64,000 nt of DNA from NCBI RefSeq assembly GCF_004403065.1, contig NZ_SOHA01000041.1:154801-218800 (forward strand), read 5' to 3'. Under the pieces are notes generated by a model. It ran no database searches and was not told where the DNA came from. It saw nothing but the letters and a program-made list of their open reading frames with translations. This DNA comes from Cryobacterium cryoconiti. GTDB lineage: Bacteria; Actinomycetota; Actinomycetes; Actinomycetales; Microbacteriaceae. The number at the start of each line of letters is the position of its first letter. The first letter of the stretch is position 1. Of the stretch, positions 42,743 through 52,164 are shown piece after piece. The position numbers were made by a program, and so were the translations under genes.

Positions 42743-44428
42743 CTACTTCTTCCAGCCGACGATGGACCAGTCGACCGTTTCGAACTGGGTGGCCCCGTAG
42801 TTGACGAGACCGGACTTCACGGCGTACACGTTCGGCAGCGGCGCGACCGGGATGATCGGCACATACGCGGCGAGCACCTTGTCGATCTCGTTCGCGATGA
42901 CGATGCGCTTGTCGGCGTCCAGCTCCGTGTTGGCCTCGTCGAAGAGCGCGGACAGCTTCTTGTCGGTGATGCCGGTGAAGTTCGACTCGGAGTCGACCGG
43001 GGAGAACAGGGCCTCGCTCGAGGAGATCGGCCACGGCGTGCCGACCCAGGAGAAGCTGGTCATTTCGAAGTCGCCCGGGATGATGTAGTCCGAGAAGTAC
43101 TTCGCGGCGGGAACCTCGTTGAGCTCGACGGCGATGCCGACCTCCTTGAGGTCAGCCTGCACCTGCACGGCGCGCTGCTTGTTGGTGGGGGTGTCGGCCG
43201 GCACGGTGATGGACAGTTCGAGCGCCTTGCCGTCCTTTTCGCGCATGCCGCCGTCGCCGGCGGCGTAGCCGGCGTCGTCGAGGAGCTTCTCGGCAGCGGC
43301 CACGTCGTAGCCGATCGCGTCGCCCACGTTGTCTTCATAGCCCTTCTGGCCCGGCATGAAGATGTAGCTGCCCTGGGTGGTGGCGTCCACTCCGACCGGC
43401 GTGTTGGCCGATTCGGAGATCAGCGAACGGTCGACCGCGTGGCCGATGGCGCGCCGCAGCTCCACGTCGGCGAGCGGGCCCTTCGAGCCGTTCATGGTGA
43501 CGTGCGTCCAGGTGAGGCCACCGGATGCCTGGATCTCGGCATCCGCTCGCTTCTCCGCGGTCTGGTACGCGTCCGCGTTCGACGAGATGTAGAGCACGTC
43601 GGTCTCGGAATTGCCGAACGACGTGGCGGCGGAAGCTCCGCTGATGACCTTGACGATGATGGTCTCCAGCTTGGCGGTCTCGCCCCACCACAGCGGGTTG
43701 CGGGTCAGGGTGATGACCTGGCCGGTGGTGTCGACGTCGGAGATGACGAACGGCCCCGAAGACGGCACCGGCGTGGTGACATAGCCGGTGTTGAACGCCT
43801 CGGGCGTCGACGTGACGCTGGCCGGCAGCACGCTGGTGAAGATCGACTCCCAATCGGCGTTGACCGAGTCGAAGGTCACCGTGAAGTCGAAGTCGGTTCC
43901 AGTCGACTCGACCGCGCTGATCTGTTCGAAGATGGCCGTGGACGCCGGCGAGAACTCTTCGTTGCTGCCGTTCATGGCTGCCCAGGTGGCCGCGTAGTCC
44001 TTGTAGGTGATCGGGGTGCCGTCTTCCCAGACGGCGGCCGGGTTGAGCTTGATCTCCACGACCTGAGGGTCGTCACCGATGAGCTCGACGCTGGTGGCGT
44101 AGTTCGGGTCGACCGTGGTGGTTCCGTCCGCGGCGACGCGGATCGGGCCGCCGGTGGTCGGCGCCACGGTGTTGACCGTGTCGGACTCGTTGCCGTCGAC
44201 CTGGTACGTGTTCCAGTTCGAGGGGAGCGATCCGATGGAGAGGCTGAGCGTGCCGCCGTCCTGAACGTCCGCGGCGGCGGCGACCTCCCATGCTGTGGTG
44301 GGAAGGACGGCGCTTTCGCTCGCGGCAGGCGAGTCGTCTGCGGTGTTTCCGGGAGCGCACGCCGTGAGCAACAGGGCGGACGCACTCAGAACGGCGAGTG
44401 CTGAGAAAACAGTACTTTTCCGTTTCAT
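42743..44428 (-). CDS. ABC peptide transporter substrate-binding lipoprotein (family 5), operon 1
   Basis: A 561-aa SBP_bac_5 protein binding oligo- or dipeptides (or other small ligands). Lipobox LTAC (Cys24). The family-5 regions are recognisable: WEDGTPITYKDYAATWAAM, YGPFV-like SSGPFVISDVD, and RRAIGHAVDRSLI. It is the last gene of its operon, 61 nt after the ATPase gene, and carries a strong AAGGAG Shine-Dalgarno. The order (permeases, ATPase, then binding protein) is the reverse of operon 2. Confidence 0.9.
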   Translation of the reverse strand: MKRKSTVFSALAVLSASALLLTACAPGNTADDSPAASESAVLPTTAWEVAAAADVQDGGTLSLSIGSLPSNWNTYQVDGNESDTVNTVAPTTGGPIRVAADGTTTVDPNYATSVELIGDDPQVVEIKLNPAAVWEDGTPITYKDYAATWAAMNGSNEEFSPASTAIFEQISAVESTGTDFDFTVTFDSVNADWESIFTSVLPASVTSTPEAFNTGYVTTPVPSSGPFVISDVDTTGQVITLTRNPLWWGETAKLETIIVKVISGASAATSFGNSETDVLYISSNADAYQTAEKRADAEIQASGGLTWTHVTMNGSKGPLADVELRRAIGHAVDRSLISESANTPVGVDATTQGSYIFMPGQKGYEDNVGDAIGYDVAAAEKLLDDAGYAAGDGGMREKDGKALELSITVPADTPTNKQRAVQVQADLKEVGIAVELNEVPAAKYFSDYIIPGDFEMTSFSWVGTPWPISSSEALFSPVDSESNFTGITDKKLSALFDEANTELDADKRIVIANEIDKVLAAYVPIIPVAPLPNVYAVKSGLVNYGATQFETVDWSIVGWKK

Positions 44429-44489
44429 GTGTGATTCTCCTTTTCTTGGTGGGAACTTTTCCGGGGTCAGGGAGGTTGTGGGGTGGGAT

Positions 44490-46646
44490 CTAGACGGCGA
44501 CGCCGAGGACCGCGCTGTCCTCCACGTGGTGGCAGGCCGTTTCGACCGTGTCGTGCAGCGCCAGCAGTGGGTCGATGCTCTCGCAGAGCGCCCGCTTCTG
44601 CGGCGGCAGGAGGGTGTACAGCGGGCAGCGGCTGCGAAAATTGCAGCCGTCGATCTGCTCCGTCGGGCTGGGCAGGTCCCCCTCCAGCAGCACCCGTTTG
44701 CGGCTGCGCTCGATCTCGGGGTCCGGGATCGGTGCCGCCGAGATCAGGGCCTGGGTGTACGGATGCCGCGGGTGGGCGAAGACCTCCGCCACCGGCCCGT
44801 ATTCGACGATCCGTCCCAGGTACATGACGGCGACCGTGTCCGCGATCTGGCGCACGATGGCCAGGTCGTGGGCGACGAACAGGTAGGAGAGGTTGAGCTG
44901 CTCCTTGAGGTCTTCGAGCAGGTTGATCACGCCGGCCTGGATGGACACGTCCAGTGCGGACACCGGTTCGTCGAGCACGACGAGCCGGGGGTTCGTGGCG
45001 AGGGCCCGGGCGATCCCGACCCGCTGACGCTGTCCGCCGGAGAACTCGTGCGGGTAGCGGTCGGACATCTCCGGGTCGAGACCGACCAGGTCGAGCAGCT
45101 CGGCCACGCGGGCGCGCCGGTCAGCGGGCTTCACTCCGTGCACGGTCAGCGGTTCGGCGATGATGTCACCGATCGGCAGCCGTGGGTCCAGGGCCGCCAT
45201 CGGGTCCTGGAAGACGATCTGCACGTCCTTCCGCAACCGAAGCAGGTCGGCACGGTTCAGGCTGGCCACATCCTGGCCGTCGATCAGGATCTGACCGGCC
45301 TGCGGCTTCGCCATCTCCAGGATCTCGAGGATGGTCGTCGATTTGCCGCAACCGGACTCGCCGACCAGCCCCAGGGTCTGGCCCGGCTGGATGGAGAAGG
45401 ACACCCCGTCGACGGCGCGCACGGTGCCGATCTGCCGGGAGAACACCCCACCCTTGGTGAGCGGGAAGTGGCGCACCAGGCCCGTGACCGTGAGGACCGG
45501 CTCGGTGTCTGCGTTCCGTTCCCGATGCTCGACGACCAGCGGTTCCGGCCGGGGGAACACGTCGGGCCGGGTCAGCGCGCCGGAGGCGATCTCTGCCGCG
45601 CGGTGGCAGGCGGCGACGTGGGCGGTCTCGCCGAGCCCGGCAACGGGCACGCCGGGTGCGGCCGGCGCGTGTTCGAGGAGCACGGGCTCGGTCTCGAGGC
45701 AGGCGGAGACGGCGATCGGGCACCGGGCCGCGAACGGGCATCCGCTCGGCAGTGCCGTGAGCGACGGCGGCCGGCCCTCGAGCGGGACCAGCCGTTGGGT
45801 TCCGGCGGTCTGCATATTGGGCACCGAGCGCAGCAGCCCGATCGTGTACGGCATGTGCGGGGCGGCGAAGACCTCGTCAGTCGTGCCGTTCTCCACGAGC
45901 TTGCCCGCGTACATCACGGCGATGCGGTCGGCATGGCCGGCCACCACGCCCAGGTCGTGGGTGATCAGCACCACGGCGGCGCCGGTCAGGCTCTTCGCCT
46001 GCTCCAGCACCTCGAGGATCTGCGCCTGGATGGTGACGTCCAGGGCGGTCGTCGGCTCGTCGGCGATGATCAGCAGCGGGTCGTTGGCGATGGACATGGC
46101 GATCATGGCGCGCTGGCGCATCCCGCCGGAGAACTCGTGCGGGAACGCTCGGGCACGCCGCTCGGGCGCCGGGATACCGACGATCTTGAGCAGTTCGACC
46201 GCCCGGGCCGCGGCGGCCCGCTTGCTCAGCGCGGCGTCGTGCAGCAAGAGCGCCTCGGCGATCTGGTCGCCCACGGTGTACACGGGGGTCAACGCCGAGA
46301 GCGGATCCTGGAAGATCATCGTGATTTCCCGGCCGCGGATGCCGGAGAGCTGCCGGTCGTTCAGCTCCAGCAGCGACCGGCCGCCGAACAGGATGCTGCC
46401 GGTGACCTCCGCCGAGCTGGGGAGCAGTCCCATCAATGCCAGCGACGACACGGACTTGCCCGAACCGGACTCCCCCACGATGCCGAGGAATTCGCCCTTG
46501 TGCACCTGGTAGCTGATACCGCGCACCGCCTGGACCGACGGGCCGCCGCGCTGGGGGAACGTGACCGACAGGTCTCTGACCTCCAGGAGCGGGGGGTCTG
46601 TGCGACGGTTCGCGATCGGGTTCTCGTTCGTCAGAAGATTAGTCAC
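44490..46646 (-). CDS. fused double-ATPase subunit of peptide ABC transporter, operon 1
   Basis: About 718 aa holding two complete nucleotide-binding domains, DppD-like then DppF-like. NBD1 has GESGSGKS and signature FSGGMRQRAMIA, then an oligopeptide HPY-type extension. NBD2 has GESGCGKST and FSGGQRQRVGIARA, then a second extension with a cysteine-containing loop (CNFRSRCPLY) at the C-terminus. GTG 46646 overlaps the DppC stop by 8 nt and begins VTNLLTNENP; the longer frame to 46691 lies within the permease gene. It energises import by the two upstream permeases. Confidence 0.9.
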   Translation of the reverse strand: MTNLLTNENPIANRRTDPPLLEVRDLSVTFPQRGGPSVQAVRGISYQVHKGEFLGIVGESGSGKSVSSLALMGLLPSSAEVTGSILFGGRSLLELNDRQLSGIRGREITMIFQDPLSALTPVYTVGDQIAEALLLHDAALSKRAAAARAVELLKIVGIPAPERRARAFPHEFSGGMRQRAMIAMSIANDPLLIIADEPTTALDVTIQAQILEVLEQAKSLTGAAVVLITHDLGVVAGHADRIAVMYAGKLVENGTTDEVFAAPHMPYTIGLLRSVPNMQTAGTQRLVPLEGRPPSLTALPSGCPFAARCPIAVSACLETEPVLLEHAPAAPGVPVAGLGETAHVAACHRAAEIASGALTRPDVFPRPEPLVVEHRERNADTEPVLTVTGLVRHFPLTKGGVFSRQIGTVRAVDGVSFSIQPGQTLGLVGESGCGKSTTILEILEMAKPQAGQILIDGQDVASLNRADLLRLRKDVQIVFQDPMAALDPRLPIGDIIAEPLTVHGVKPADRRARVAELLDLVGLDPEMSDRYPHEFSGGQRQRVGIARALATNPRLVVLDEPVSALDVSIQAGVINLLEDLKEQLNLSYLFVAHDLAIVRQIADTVAVMYLGRIVEYGPVAEVFAHPRHPYTQALISAAPIPDPEIERSRKRVLLEGDLPSPTEQIDGCNFRSRCPLYTLLPPQKRALCESIDPLLALHDTVETACHHVEDSAVLGVAV

Positions 46647-47595
46647 GGTTGACCCCCGAGGTTGGATCGACGGCGTCACGCAGGGCGTCACCGATGAGGC
46701 TGACGGCGAACAGGGTCACGATGAGCACACCCGCCGGGAAAACGAACAGCCACGGCCGCGTCACGGCCGCGCTCGTCCCCTCGGCCAGCAGGGTGCCGAG
46801 GGAGACGTCGGGAGCCCGGATGCCGAAACCGAAGTAGCTGAGGCTGGTCTCGGCCAGGATCGCCGCCACCACACCGAGGGTCGCGTCGATGATCAGCAGG
46901 GAGGCCACGTTCGGAATGATGTGGCGGCCGAGGATCTTGCGCATCGGCACGCCCATGTAGCGGGCCGCCTTGACGAAGTCGCGGTCGCGCAGCGACTTGG
47001 TCTGGGAGCGCACCACCTGGGCCATGATCATCCAGCTGAAGCCGGCGATGAAGATGGTCAGGAACACCCAGGACAGCCCCTTGAACAGCGGGCTCAGAAT
47101 CACCAGGAGGATGAAGGACGGCAGCACCAGGAGCAGGTTGATGCACCAGACCAGAACCCGGTCGACGACACCGCCCATATACCCGGCGACGGAACCGACC
47201 ACCGCGGCGATGAGGGTGCCGAGCGGCCCGGCGATCAGGCCGATCACCAGCGACTTCTGCAGCCCGACGAGGGTCTGGGCGTACAGGTCCTGGCCGATAC
47301 TGTTGGTGCCGAACCAGTGCAGCTGGGTGGGTCCGAGCCCCATGTTCAGCGGGTCACGGGTGAGCGCGTCGAACGGGTAGAACAGCGGGCCGAGCAGTGC
47401 CCAGATGAGGATCAGGCCGATCGCGATCGCCCCCACCCAGAACCGGGAGGTCTGCGTGAGCCGCCGCCAGATCAGGCGTCCCCGGGACCGGGATCTTGCC
47501 GGCGGACCGCTCGGCACGCCCACCCCGAGAGGCGTCGGCGTGACCAGGACGTCCGGGGCGCCCAGTTCGGCGTTGGTTTCTTCGACCAGGGACAT
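46639..47595 (-). CDS. peptide ABC transporter permease (DppC type), operon 1
   Basis: A 318-aa BPD_transp_1 permease. A disordered N-terminus (about 1-30) is followed by about six helices. The EAA loop (MGVPMRKILGRHIIPNVASLLIIDATLGV) contacts the ATPase. It starts one nt after the DppB stop. DppC-type N-terminal extension (FWVGAIAIGLILIWALLGPLFYPFD) is present. Confidence 0.9.
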   Translation of the reverse strand: MSLVEETNAELGAPDVLVTPTPLGVGVPSGPPARSRSRGRLIWRRLTQTSRFWVGAIAIGLILIWALLGPLFYPFDALTRDPLNMGLGPTQLHWFGTNSIGQDLYAQTLVGLQKSLVIGLIAGPLGTLIAAVVGSVAGYMGGVVDRVLVWCINLLLVLPSFILLVILSPLFKGLSWVFLTIFIAGFSWMIMAQVVRSQTKSLRDRDFVKAARYMGVPMRKILGRHIIPNVASLLIIDATLGVVAAILAETSLSYFGFGIRAPDVSLGTLLAEGTSAAVTRPWLFVFPAGVLIVTLFAVSLIGDALRDAVDPTSGVNRD

Positions 47596-47596
47596 C

Positions 47597-48580
47597 TCAG
47601 TTCCTCACTCTCGGGTCGAGCGCGGCGTAGAGCACTTCGGAGAGCGTCGACGAGAACAGGATGAGGATCGCCACGAACAGCGTCGTGCCGGCGACGGCGT
47701 TGATGTCGCTCTGGCTGATGGCGTTCAGGGCGAATTCACCCATTCCGTGGAAGGAGAAGACGATCTCGAGCATGATCGAGCCGGAGATCAGGGTGCCGAA
47801 GCTGTAGGCGAAGAAGGTGGACATCGGGATGAGCGCGACCCGCACGCCGTGGCGCACGAGCGCCGAGTTGCGGGAACGGCCCTTGGCGCGTGCGGTGCGG
47901 ATGAAGTCGGCCGACAACACGTCGAGCATGACGCTGCGCTGGTAGCGGGAGTAGCCGGCCGCGCCGATCAGCACCAGCGCGATGGTGGGCAGGAGCAGGT
48001 GGATGCCGCGGTCGAGGGCCAGATCCCACCACGACCCGGTGAGACCGGCCGAGTATTCTCCGGTGAAGGTGATCAGCTGCATGCCCGCGGCCCCGTTCAG
48101 GGCGGTCGCGCCGATCATCAGGAGCACGCCGATCACGAAGGTGGGCGTGGCGAAGATCAGGTAGGAGCCGTAGGTCACCGCCTGGTCGCTCAGCTTGTAC
48201 TGCCGCACGGCACCCCAGACTCCCAGGGTCACGCCCACGATGGCCCCGATCAGGGACCCGATCAGGAGCAGCCGAAGGCTGACTCCCGCCCGGGAGATGA
48301 TCTGGTCGCCGATGGAGACGCCGTTGACGCCGTTGCCCAGCGAACCGTGCACGACGATGTTGACCAGCCAGTCCCACAGCCGCTGCAGAACGGGCACATC
48401 CGGGTTGACGCCCAGGCCGTTGAGGATGTTGTCGATCGTCTGCTGCGTCGGCTGCGGGTTGCGCCCGTAGTACTTGGCCGCCGGGTCGAGCGCCAGACTG
48501 GAGACGACGTAGGCAAGGCAGGTGGCGATCAGTGACAGGAAGAAGTAGTTGACGAAGCGTCGGAAGATGTAGAAAACCAT
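47597..48580 (-). CDS. peptide ABC transporter permease (DppB type), operon 1
   Basis: A 327-aa permease and first gene of operon 1. The N-terminal helix (FIFRRFVNYFFLSLIATCLAYVVSSL) and the EAA loop (RTARAKGRSRNSALVRHGVRVALIPM) are typical of DppB/OppB. The 260-nt region upstream carries a GlnR-like box (48779-48794) and a candidate -10 (CATAAG, 48721-48716). Operon order is dppB-dppC-ATPase-binding protein. Confidence 0.9.
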   Translation of the reverse strand: MVFYIFRRFVNYFFLSLIATCLAYVVSSLALDPAAKYYGRNPQPTQQTIDNILNGLGVNPDVPVLQRLWDWLVNIVVHGSLGNGVNGVSIGDQIISRAGVSLRLLLIGSLIGAIVGVTLGVWGAVRQYKLSDQAVTYGSYLIFATPTFVIGVLLMIGATALNGAAGMQLITFTGEYSAGLTGSWWDLALDRGIHLLLPTIALVLIGAAGYSRYQRSVMLDVLSADFIRTARAKGRSRNSALVRHGVRVALIPMSTFFAYSFGTLISGSIMLEIVFSFHGMGEFALNAISQSDINAVAGTTLFVAILILFSSTLSEVLYAALDPRVRN

Positions 48581-48778
48581 GGGGGCGGATCAGCCCCGAA
48601 CGCCGGGCAGTGTCGTCGGCAGCGTGCAGCGATTCGAAACCATGAAAACTCCCCCGTCGTTCCCTCCGCCGCGATACCGGGGAAAGGAACTGTTCTCGTG
48701 TGCTTAAGGGGAGAGCTTATGCCTGCGTGAAGCGACTCTGCCCCGGAACCCAGTCTGGAGCACATTCAGACAAAAGTT

Positions 48779-48794
48779 GTAACAGTTTCGAAAC
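48779..48794 (-). promoter_or_regulatory. GlnR-like box upstream of peptide ABC operon 1
   Basis: GTAAC-n6-GAAAC on the + strand (GTTTC-n6-GTTAC toward the operon) matches the actinobacterial GlnR site GTnAC-n6-GAAAC. It also contains the palindrome GTTTCGAAAC. It lies about 58 nt upstream of the candidate -10. Confidence 0.5.
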
Positions 48795-48840
48795 GTAGTG
48801 GGCAGACTGCGCAGAAAAACGCGCACTCATTGAGCAAACC

Positions 48841-49485
48841 TCAGGCCAACTGCGCGGCCAGTCCGAGGATGAGCGCGGCGCCGCCCAGGAGTGACCACCG
48901 ATGCCACCGACGCACAATGGGCTCTCCGGCGCGCTGCGGAGTCTCATGACGGTCCCAGAAGCCGCGAATGGCGCGGTGCGCGGCCGAGCCGCGGATGCGC
49001 CCGCTGGGCTCCCTGGCCGACCCGGGCGCGCGGGAGGTAGCCACCGAGGATCTGGCGGATGACGGCGCACCCCAGCACACGAGGCGTTCGCCCGATCGGG
49101 TCACCACGACGACCTGGTGCCGAAGCACGAGATCGTCCACTTCCCCCCAGGGCACGGTGGTCGTGCGCAGTACGTTGACGATGGTCAGCCCCTGCGCGTC
49201 CAGGCGCAGACAGGGACGCGCGAAGACGAGCCACGCACCCCAGACGACGAATGCCAGCGACGGGGTCGAGGCCAGCGCCGTGTCCCAGCGACCGCGAACG
49301 GCCGCGTCGGCCAGCAGTGCCGCGCAGAGCAGCACCACGGCGACGAAGACCGCGGCGGACGCCGGCGACCGCACCGCGATCCCGGCAGGCGCCGGCGACG
49401 AGGCAGGAAGCCGAGGTCCCCGGCGGCCGGGAACCCGTCCCGAACCGCCGGACACGCGCTTAGCGGCCGAACTCGAAGTTGGCAC
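48841..49485 (-). CDS. PH-domain-like membrane protein
   Basis: A 214-aa protein. A basic, Ser/Ala-rich N-terminus is followed by two closely spaced membrane helices (about 38-62 and 70-88). Next comes a bacterial PH-like domain (CLRLDAQGLTIVNVLRTTTVPWGEVDDLVLRHQVVVVTRSG, about 90-135), and a last helix (about 193-212). Function is unknown. It starts 26 nt inside the end of the ATPase gene of operon 2, so it is probably cotranscribed with that transporter. Confidence 0.65.
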   Translation of the reverse strand: MPTSSSAAKRVSGGSGRVPGRRGPRLPASSPAPAGIAVRSPASAAVFVAVVLLCAALLADAAVRGRWDTALASTPSLAFVVWGAWLVFARPCLRLDAQGLTIVNVLRTTTVPWGEVDDLVLRHQVVVVTRSGERLVCWGAPSSARSSVATSRAPGSAREPSGRIRGSAAHRAIRGFWDRHETPQRAGEPIVRRWHRWSLLGGAALILGLAAQLA

Positions 49486-51220
49486 CCGGGATGGCTGCGA
49501 GGAGCTCCTGGGTGTAGGCCTCGCGCGGGCTGTCGAAGACCTCGTCGGTGGACGCGGACTCCACGATCCTGCCGCGCTGCATGACGCAGACGTTGTCGGC
49601 GACCAGGCGCACGACCGCCAGGTCGTGGGTGATGAACAGGTAGGTCAGGCCGAGTTCCGTCTGCAGCTCGGTGAGCAGGTTCAGGATCTGGCCCTGCACG
49701 AGCACGTCGAGAGCGGAGACCGCCTCGTCGAGCACCAGCACGTCCGGCTTGAGGGCCAGGGCGCGCGCGACGGCGATGCGCTGACGCTGCCCGCCGGACA
49801 GTTCGCTCGGGTAGCGGTACCGGGTGGCCCACGGCAGGGAGACCTGGTCGAGCAACTCACGCACGCGAGCCTGGCGCTCCGCCGAGGTGCCGATCTTGTG
49901 CGCCAGGAGGGGCTCCGCGATGGTGTTGCCCACGTTGTACTGCGGGTCGAGGGAACCGTAGGGGTCCTGGAAGACCGGCTGAACCCGGCGGCGGAACTTC
50001 AGCAGCGCCGCACCCTTGAGCCCGGCGACGTCCTGGCCGTCGAATTCGATCGTCCCGCTCGTGATGCTCTCCAGCTGCAGGAGGAGCTTCGCCACGGTGG
50101 ATTTGCCCGAACCGGACTCGCCGACGAGGGCGGTGGTGGTGCCCTTCTTGATGGCGAAGGAGACGTCGTTGACGGCCAGCAGTTCGTTGTACTTCAGACC
50201 CTTGGTGCGGATGCGGTACAGCTTGGAGATGTTCTGAACCTTGATGAGGTCTTTCGCCTCGGCGGCCTGTTCCCGCTCGGCCGCACGCGCCACGAGGGTC
50301 GTGTCGAGCGATCCGCCGGAGAAGATCTCCGCGCCGACCGCATCGTCGTTCTTAGCCGATTGGATGCGCCGTGACGCCAGGCTCGGAGCCGCGGCCACGA
50401 GACGCTGGGTGTAGGGGTGCTGCGGGTTGGCGAGGATCTCCTGCGACGGCCCGGACTCGACGACCTTGCCCTTGTACATGACGACGAGCTGTTCGGCCCG
50501 CTCGGCCGCGAGGCCGAGGTCGTGGGTGATGAACAGCACCGAGGTGCCGTAGTCACGCGTGAGGGTACCGAGGTGGTCGAGGATCTGGCGCTGCACCGTG
50601 ACGTCGAGCGCCGAGGTGGGCTCGTCGGCGATCAGGAGCTTCGGCCGGGCGGACAGGCCGATACCGATCAGCACGCGCTGGCGCATGCCGCCGGAGAACT
50701 GGTGCGGGAACTGCTTGAGGCGGTCCTCCGCGTCGCTGAGGCCGGCTTCCTGCAACACCTGGATGGTGCGCTGCCGTGCGGCCTTCCCCTGGGCGACGTT
50801 GTTGGCTTTGATGGCCTCCTCAACCTGGAAGCCGATGTTCCAGACGGGGTTCAGGTTGCTCATCGGGTCCTGCGGCACGTAGCCGATCAGGCGACCGCGC
50901 ACATCCTGCATCTGCTTCTCGGACAGGCCCGCGAGGTCGCGGCCCTCGAACAGGATCTGCCCGGCCGTGATCTTGCCGGTGCCGGCGAGGAGTTTGATGA
51001 TGGCCTGCGCGGTCGTGGTCTTGCCCGAACCGGACTCCCCCACGATCGCCAGTGTCTGGCCGGCGTACAGGGTGAGGCTGACCCCGCGCACAGCGGGGAC
51101 GACGCCGTGCTGAGTCTGGAAACCGACCTCGAGGTCGCGAATCTGGAGCAGTGGCTCGTGGGACACGCCGGAGCCGTTGTTGACGGGCTCGCTGACGGGT
51201 TCGATGACGGTCTGGCTCAT
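49460..51220 (-). CDS. fused double-ATPase subunit of peptide ABC transporter, operon 2
   Basis: A 586-aa protein with two NBDs. NBD1 has GESGSGKTTTA and FSGGMRQRVLIG; NBD2 has GESGSGKST and LSGGQRQRIAVARA. A linker of about 60 residues joins them. It is shorter than the operon 1 ATPase because the C-terminal HPY extensions are reduced. ATG 51220 overlaps the DppC stop by 4 nt. It drives the permeases encoded at 51.2-53.1 kb. Confidence 0.9.
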   Translation of the reverse strand: MSQTVIEPVSEPVNNGSGVSHEPLLQIRDLEVGFQTQHGVVPAVRGVSLTLYAGQTLAIVGESGSGKTTTAQAIIKLLAGTGKITAGQILFEGRDLAGLSEKQMQDVRGRLIGYVPQDPMSNLNPVWNIGFQVEEAIKANNVAQGKAARQRTIQVLQEAGLSDAEDRLKQFPHQFSGGMRQRVLIGIGLSARPKLLIADEPTSALDVTVQRQILDHLGTLTRDYGTSVLFITHDLGLAAERAEQLVVMYKGKVVESGPSQEILANPQHPYTQRLVAAAPSLASRRIQSAKNDDAVGAEIFSGGSLDTTLVARAAEREQAAEAKDLIKVQNISKLYRIRTKGLKYNELLAVNDVSFAIKKGTTTALVGESGSGKSTVAKLLLQLESITSGTIEFDGQDVAGLKGAALLKFRRRVQPVFQDPYGSLDPQYNVGNTIAEPLLAHKIGTSAERQARVRELLDQVSLPWATRYRYPSELSGGQRQRIAVARALALKPDVLVLDEAVSALDVLVQGQILNLLTELQTELGLTYLFITHDLAVVRLVADNVCVMQRGRIVESASTDEVFDSPREAYTQELLAAIPGANFEFGR

Positions 51221-52164
51221 CGGCGGGCCCTCGCTTCGGGGTCGAGGGCGTCGCGCACGACGTCGCCCAGCATGAGGAACGCGAGGACTGTCACGGACAG
51301 GGCCGCCGCGGGGTACAGCAACACCTGCGGGTTGGTGCGGAGGGAACTCTTGGCGGCGTCGATGTCGTTACCCCAGGACATGATGGCCGGCGGGAGACCG
51401 ATACCGAGGAAGGACAGGGTGGCCTCGGCCACGATGAACGTGCCCAGCGAGACGGTCGCGATCACGATCACGGGTGCGATGGAGTTCGGCACGACGTGGC
51501 GCAGCAGGATACGGAACTTGGAGACGCCCAGGGCGATGGAGGCCGTGACGTAATCGGAGTTGCGCGCGGACAGCACGGCGCCGCGCATGATGCGCGCGAT
51601 CTGCGGCCACGCGAAGAGCGAGAGCACGAGTGCGATGGTGACGGGGGTGCGCTCCGGCAGGACCGACATGAGTACGATCGCGCCCAGCACGGTGGGGACG
51701 GCGAAGAAGATGTCGCCGATGCGCGAGACGATCGCGTCGAGCACGCCGCCGTAGTAACCGGCGAGCGAACCCACGATGATTCCCGTGAAGGTGACCAGGA
51801 TCGTCGCGAGCAGGCCGACGGTGACGGAAGCCTGTGTGCCGAAGATGATCCGAGCGTAGATGTCGCAGCCCTGACGGGTGAAGCCGAGCGGATGTCCGTC
51901 TTCGGGGCCGCCGTGGCTGTCACCGAGGTCGCAGGCCCGAGGCGAGACCTGGGCGAACAGGCTCGGGAACAGGGCGACGATCACGATCAGGAGGATCAGG
52001 GCCGAGGAGATCCAGAAGCTGGGCCGCACGCGCATGGCGTCCCAGGCATCCGCCCAGGTGCTGCGGGCCTTCTGCGATTCGTCCAGGCGGTCGACTGTTT
52101 CGACCGGGGTTTCTTCCAGCGCGGCGACGTAGTGCGTCTGCGCGTTCGGGTTCTTATTTGGCAT
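51217..52164 (-). CDS. peptide ABC transporter permease (DppC type), operon 2
   Basis: A 315-aa BPD_transp_1 permease. The N-terminal cytosolic stretch leads to FWISSALILLIVIVALFPSLF, and the EAA loop is ALGVSKFRILLRHVVPNSIAPVIVIATVSLG. Starts overlap with the upstream DppB gene (11 nt) and the downstream ATPase gene (4 nt), showing tight translational coupling. Confidence 0.9.
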   Translation of the reverse strand: MPNKNPNAQTHYVAALEETPVETVDRLDESQKARSTWADAWDAMRVRPSFWISSALILLIVIVALFPSLFAQVSPRACDLGDSHGGPEDGHPLGFTRQGCDIYARIIFGTQASVTVGLLATILVTFTGIIVGSLAGYYGGVLDAIVSRIGDIFFAVPTVLGAIVLMSVLPERTPVTIALVLSLFAWPQIARIMRGAVLSARNSDYVTASIALGVSKFRILLRHVVPNSIAPVIVIATVSLGTFIVAEATLSFLGIGLPPAIMSWGNDIDAAKSSLRTNPQVLLYPAAALSVTVLAFLMLGDVVRDALDPEARARR

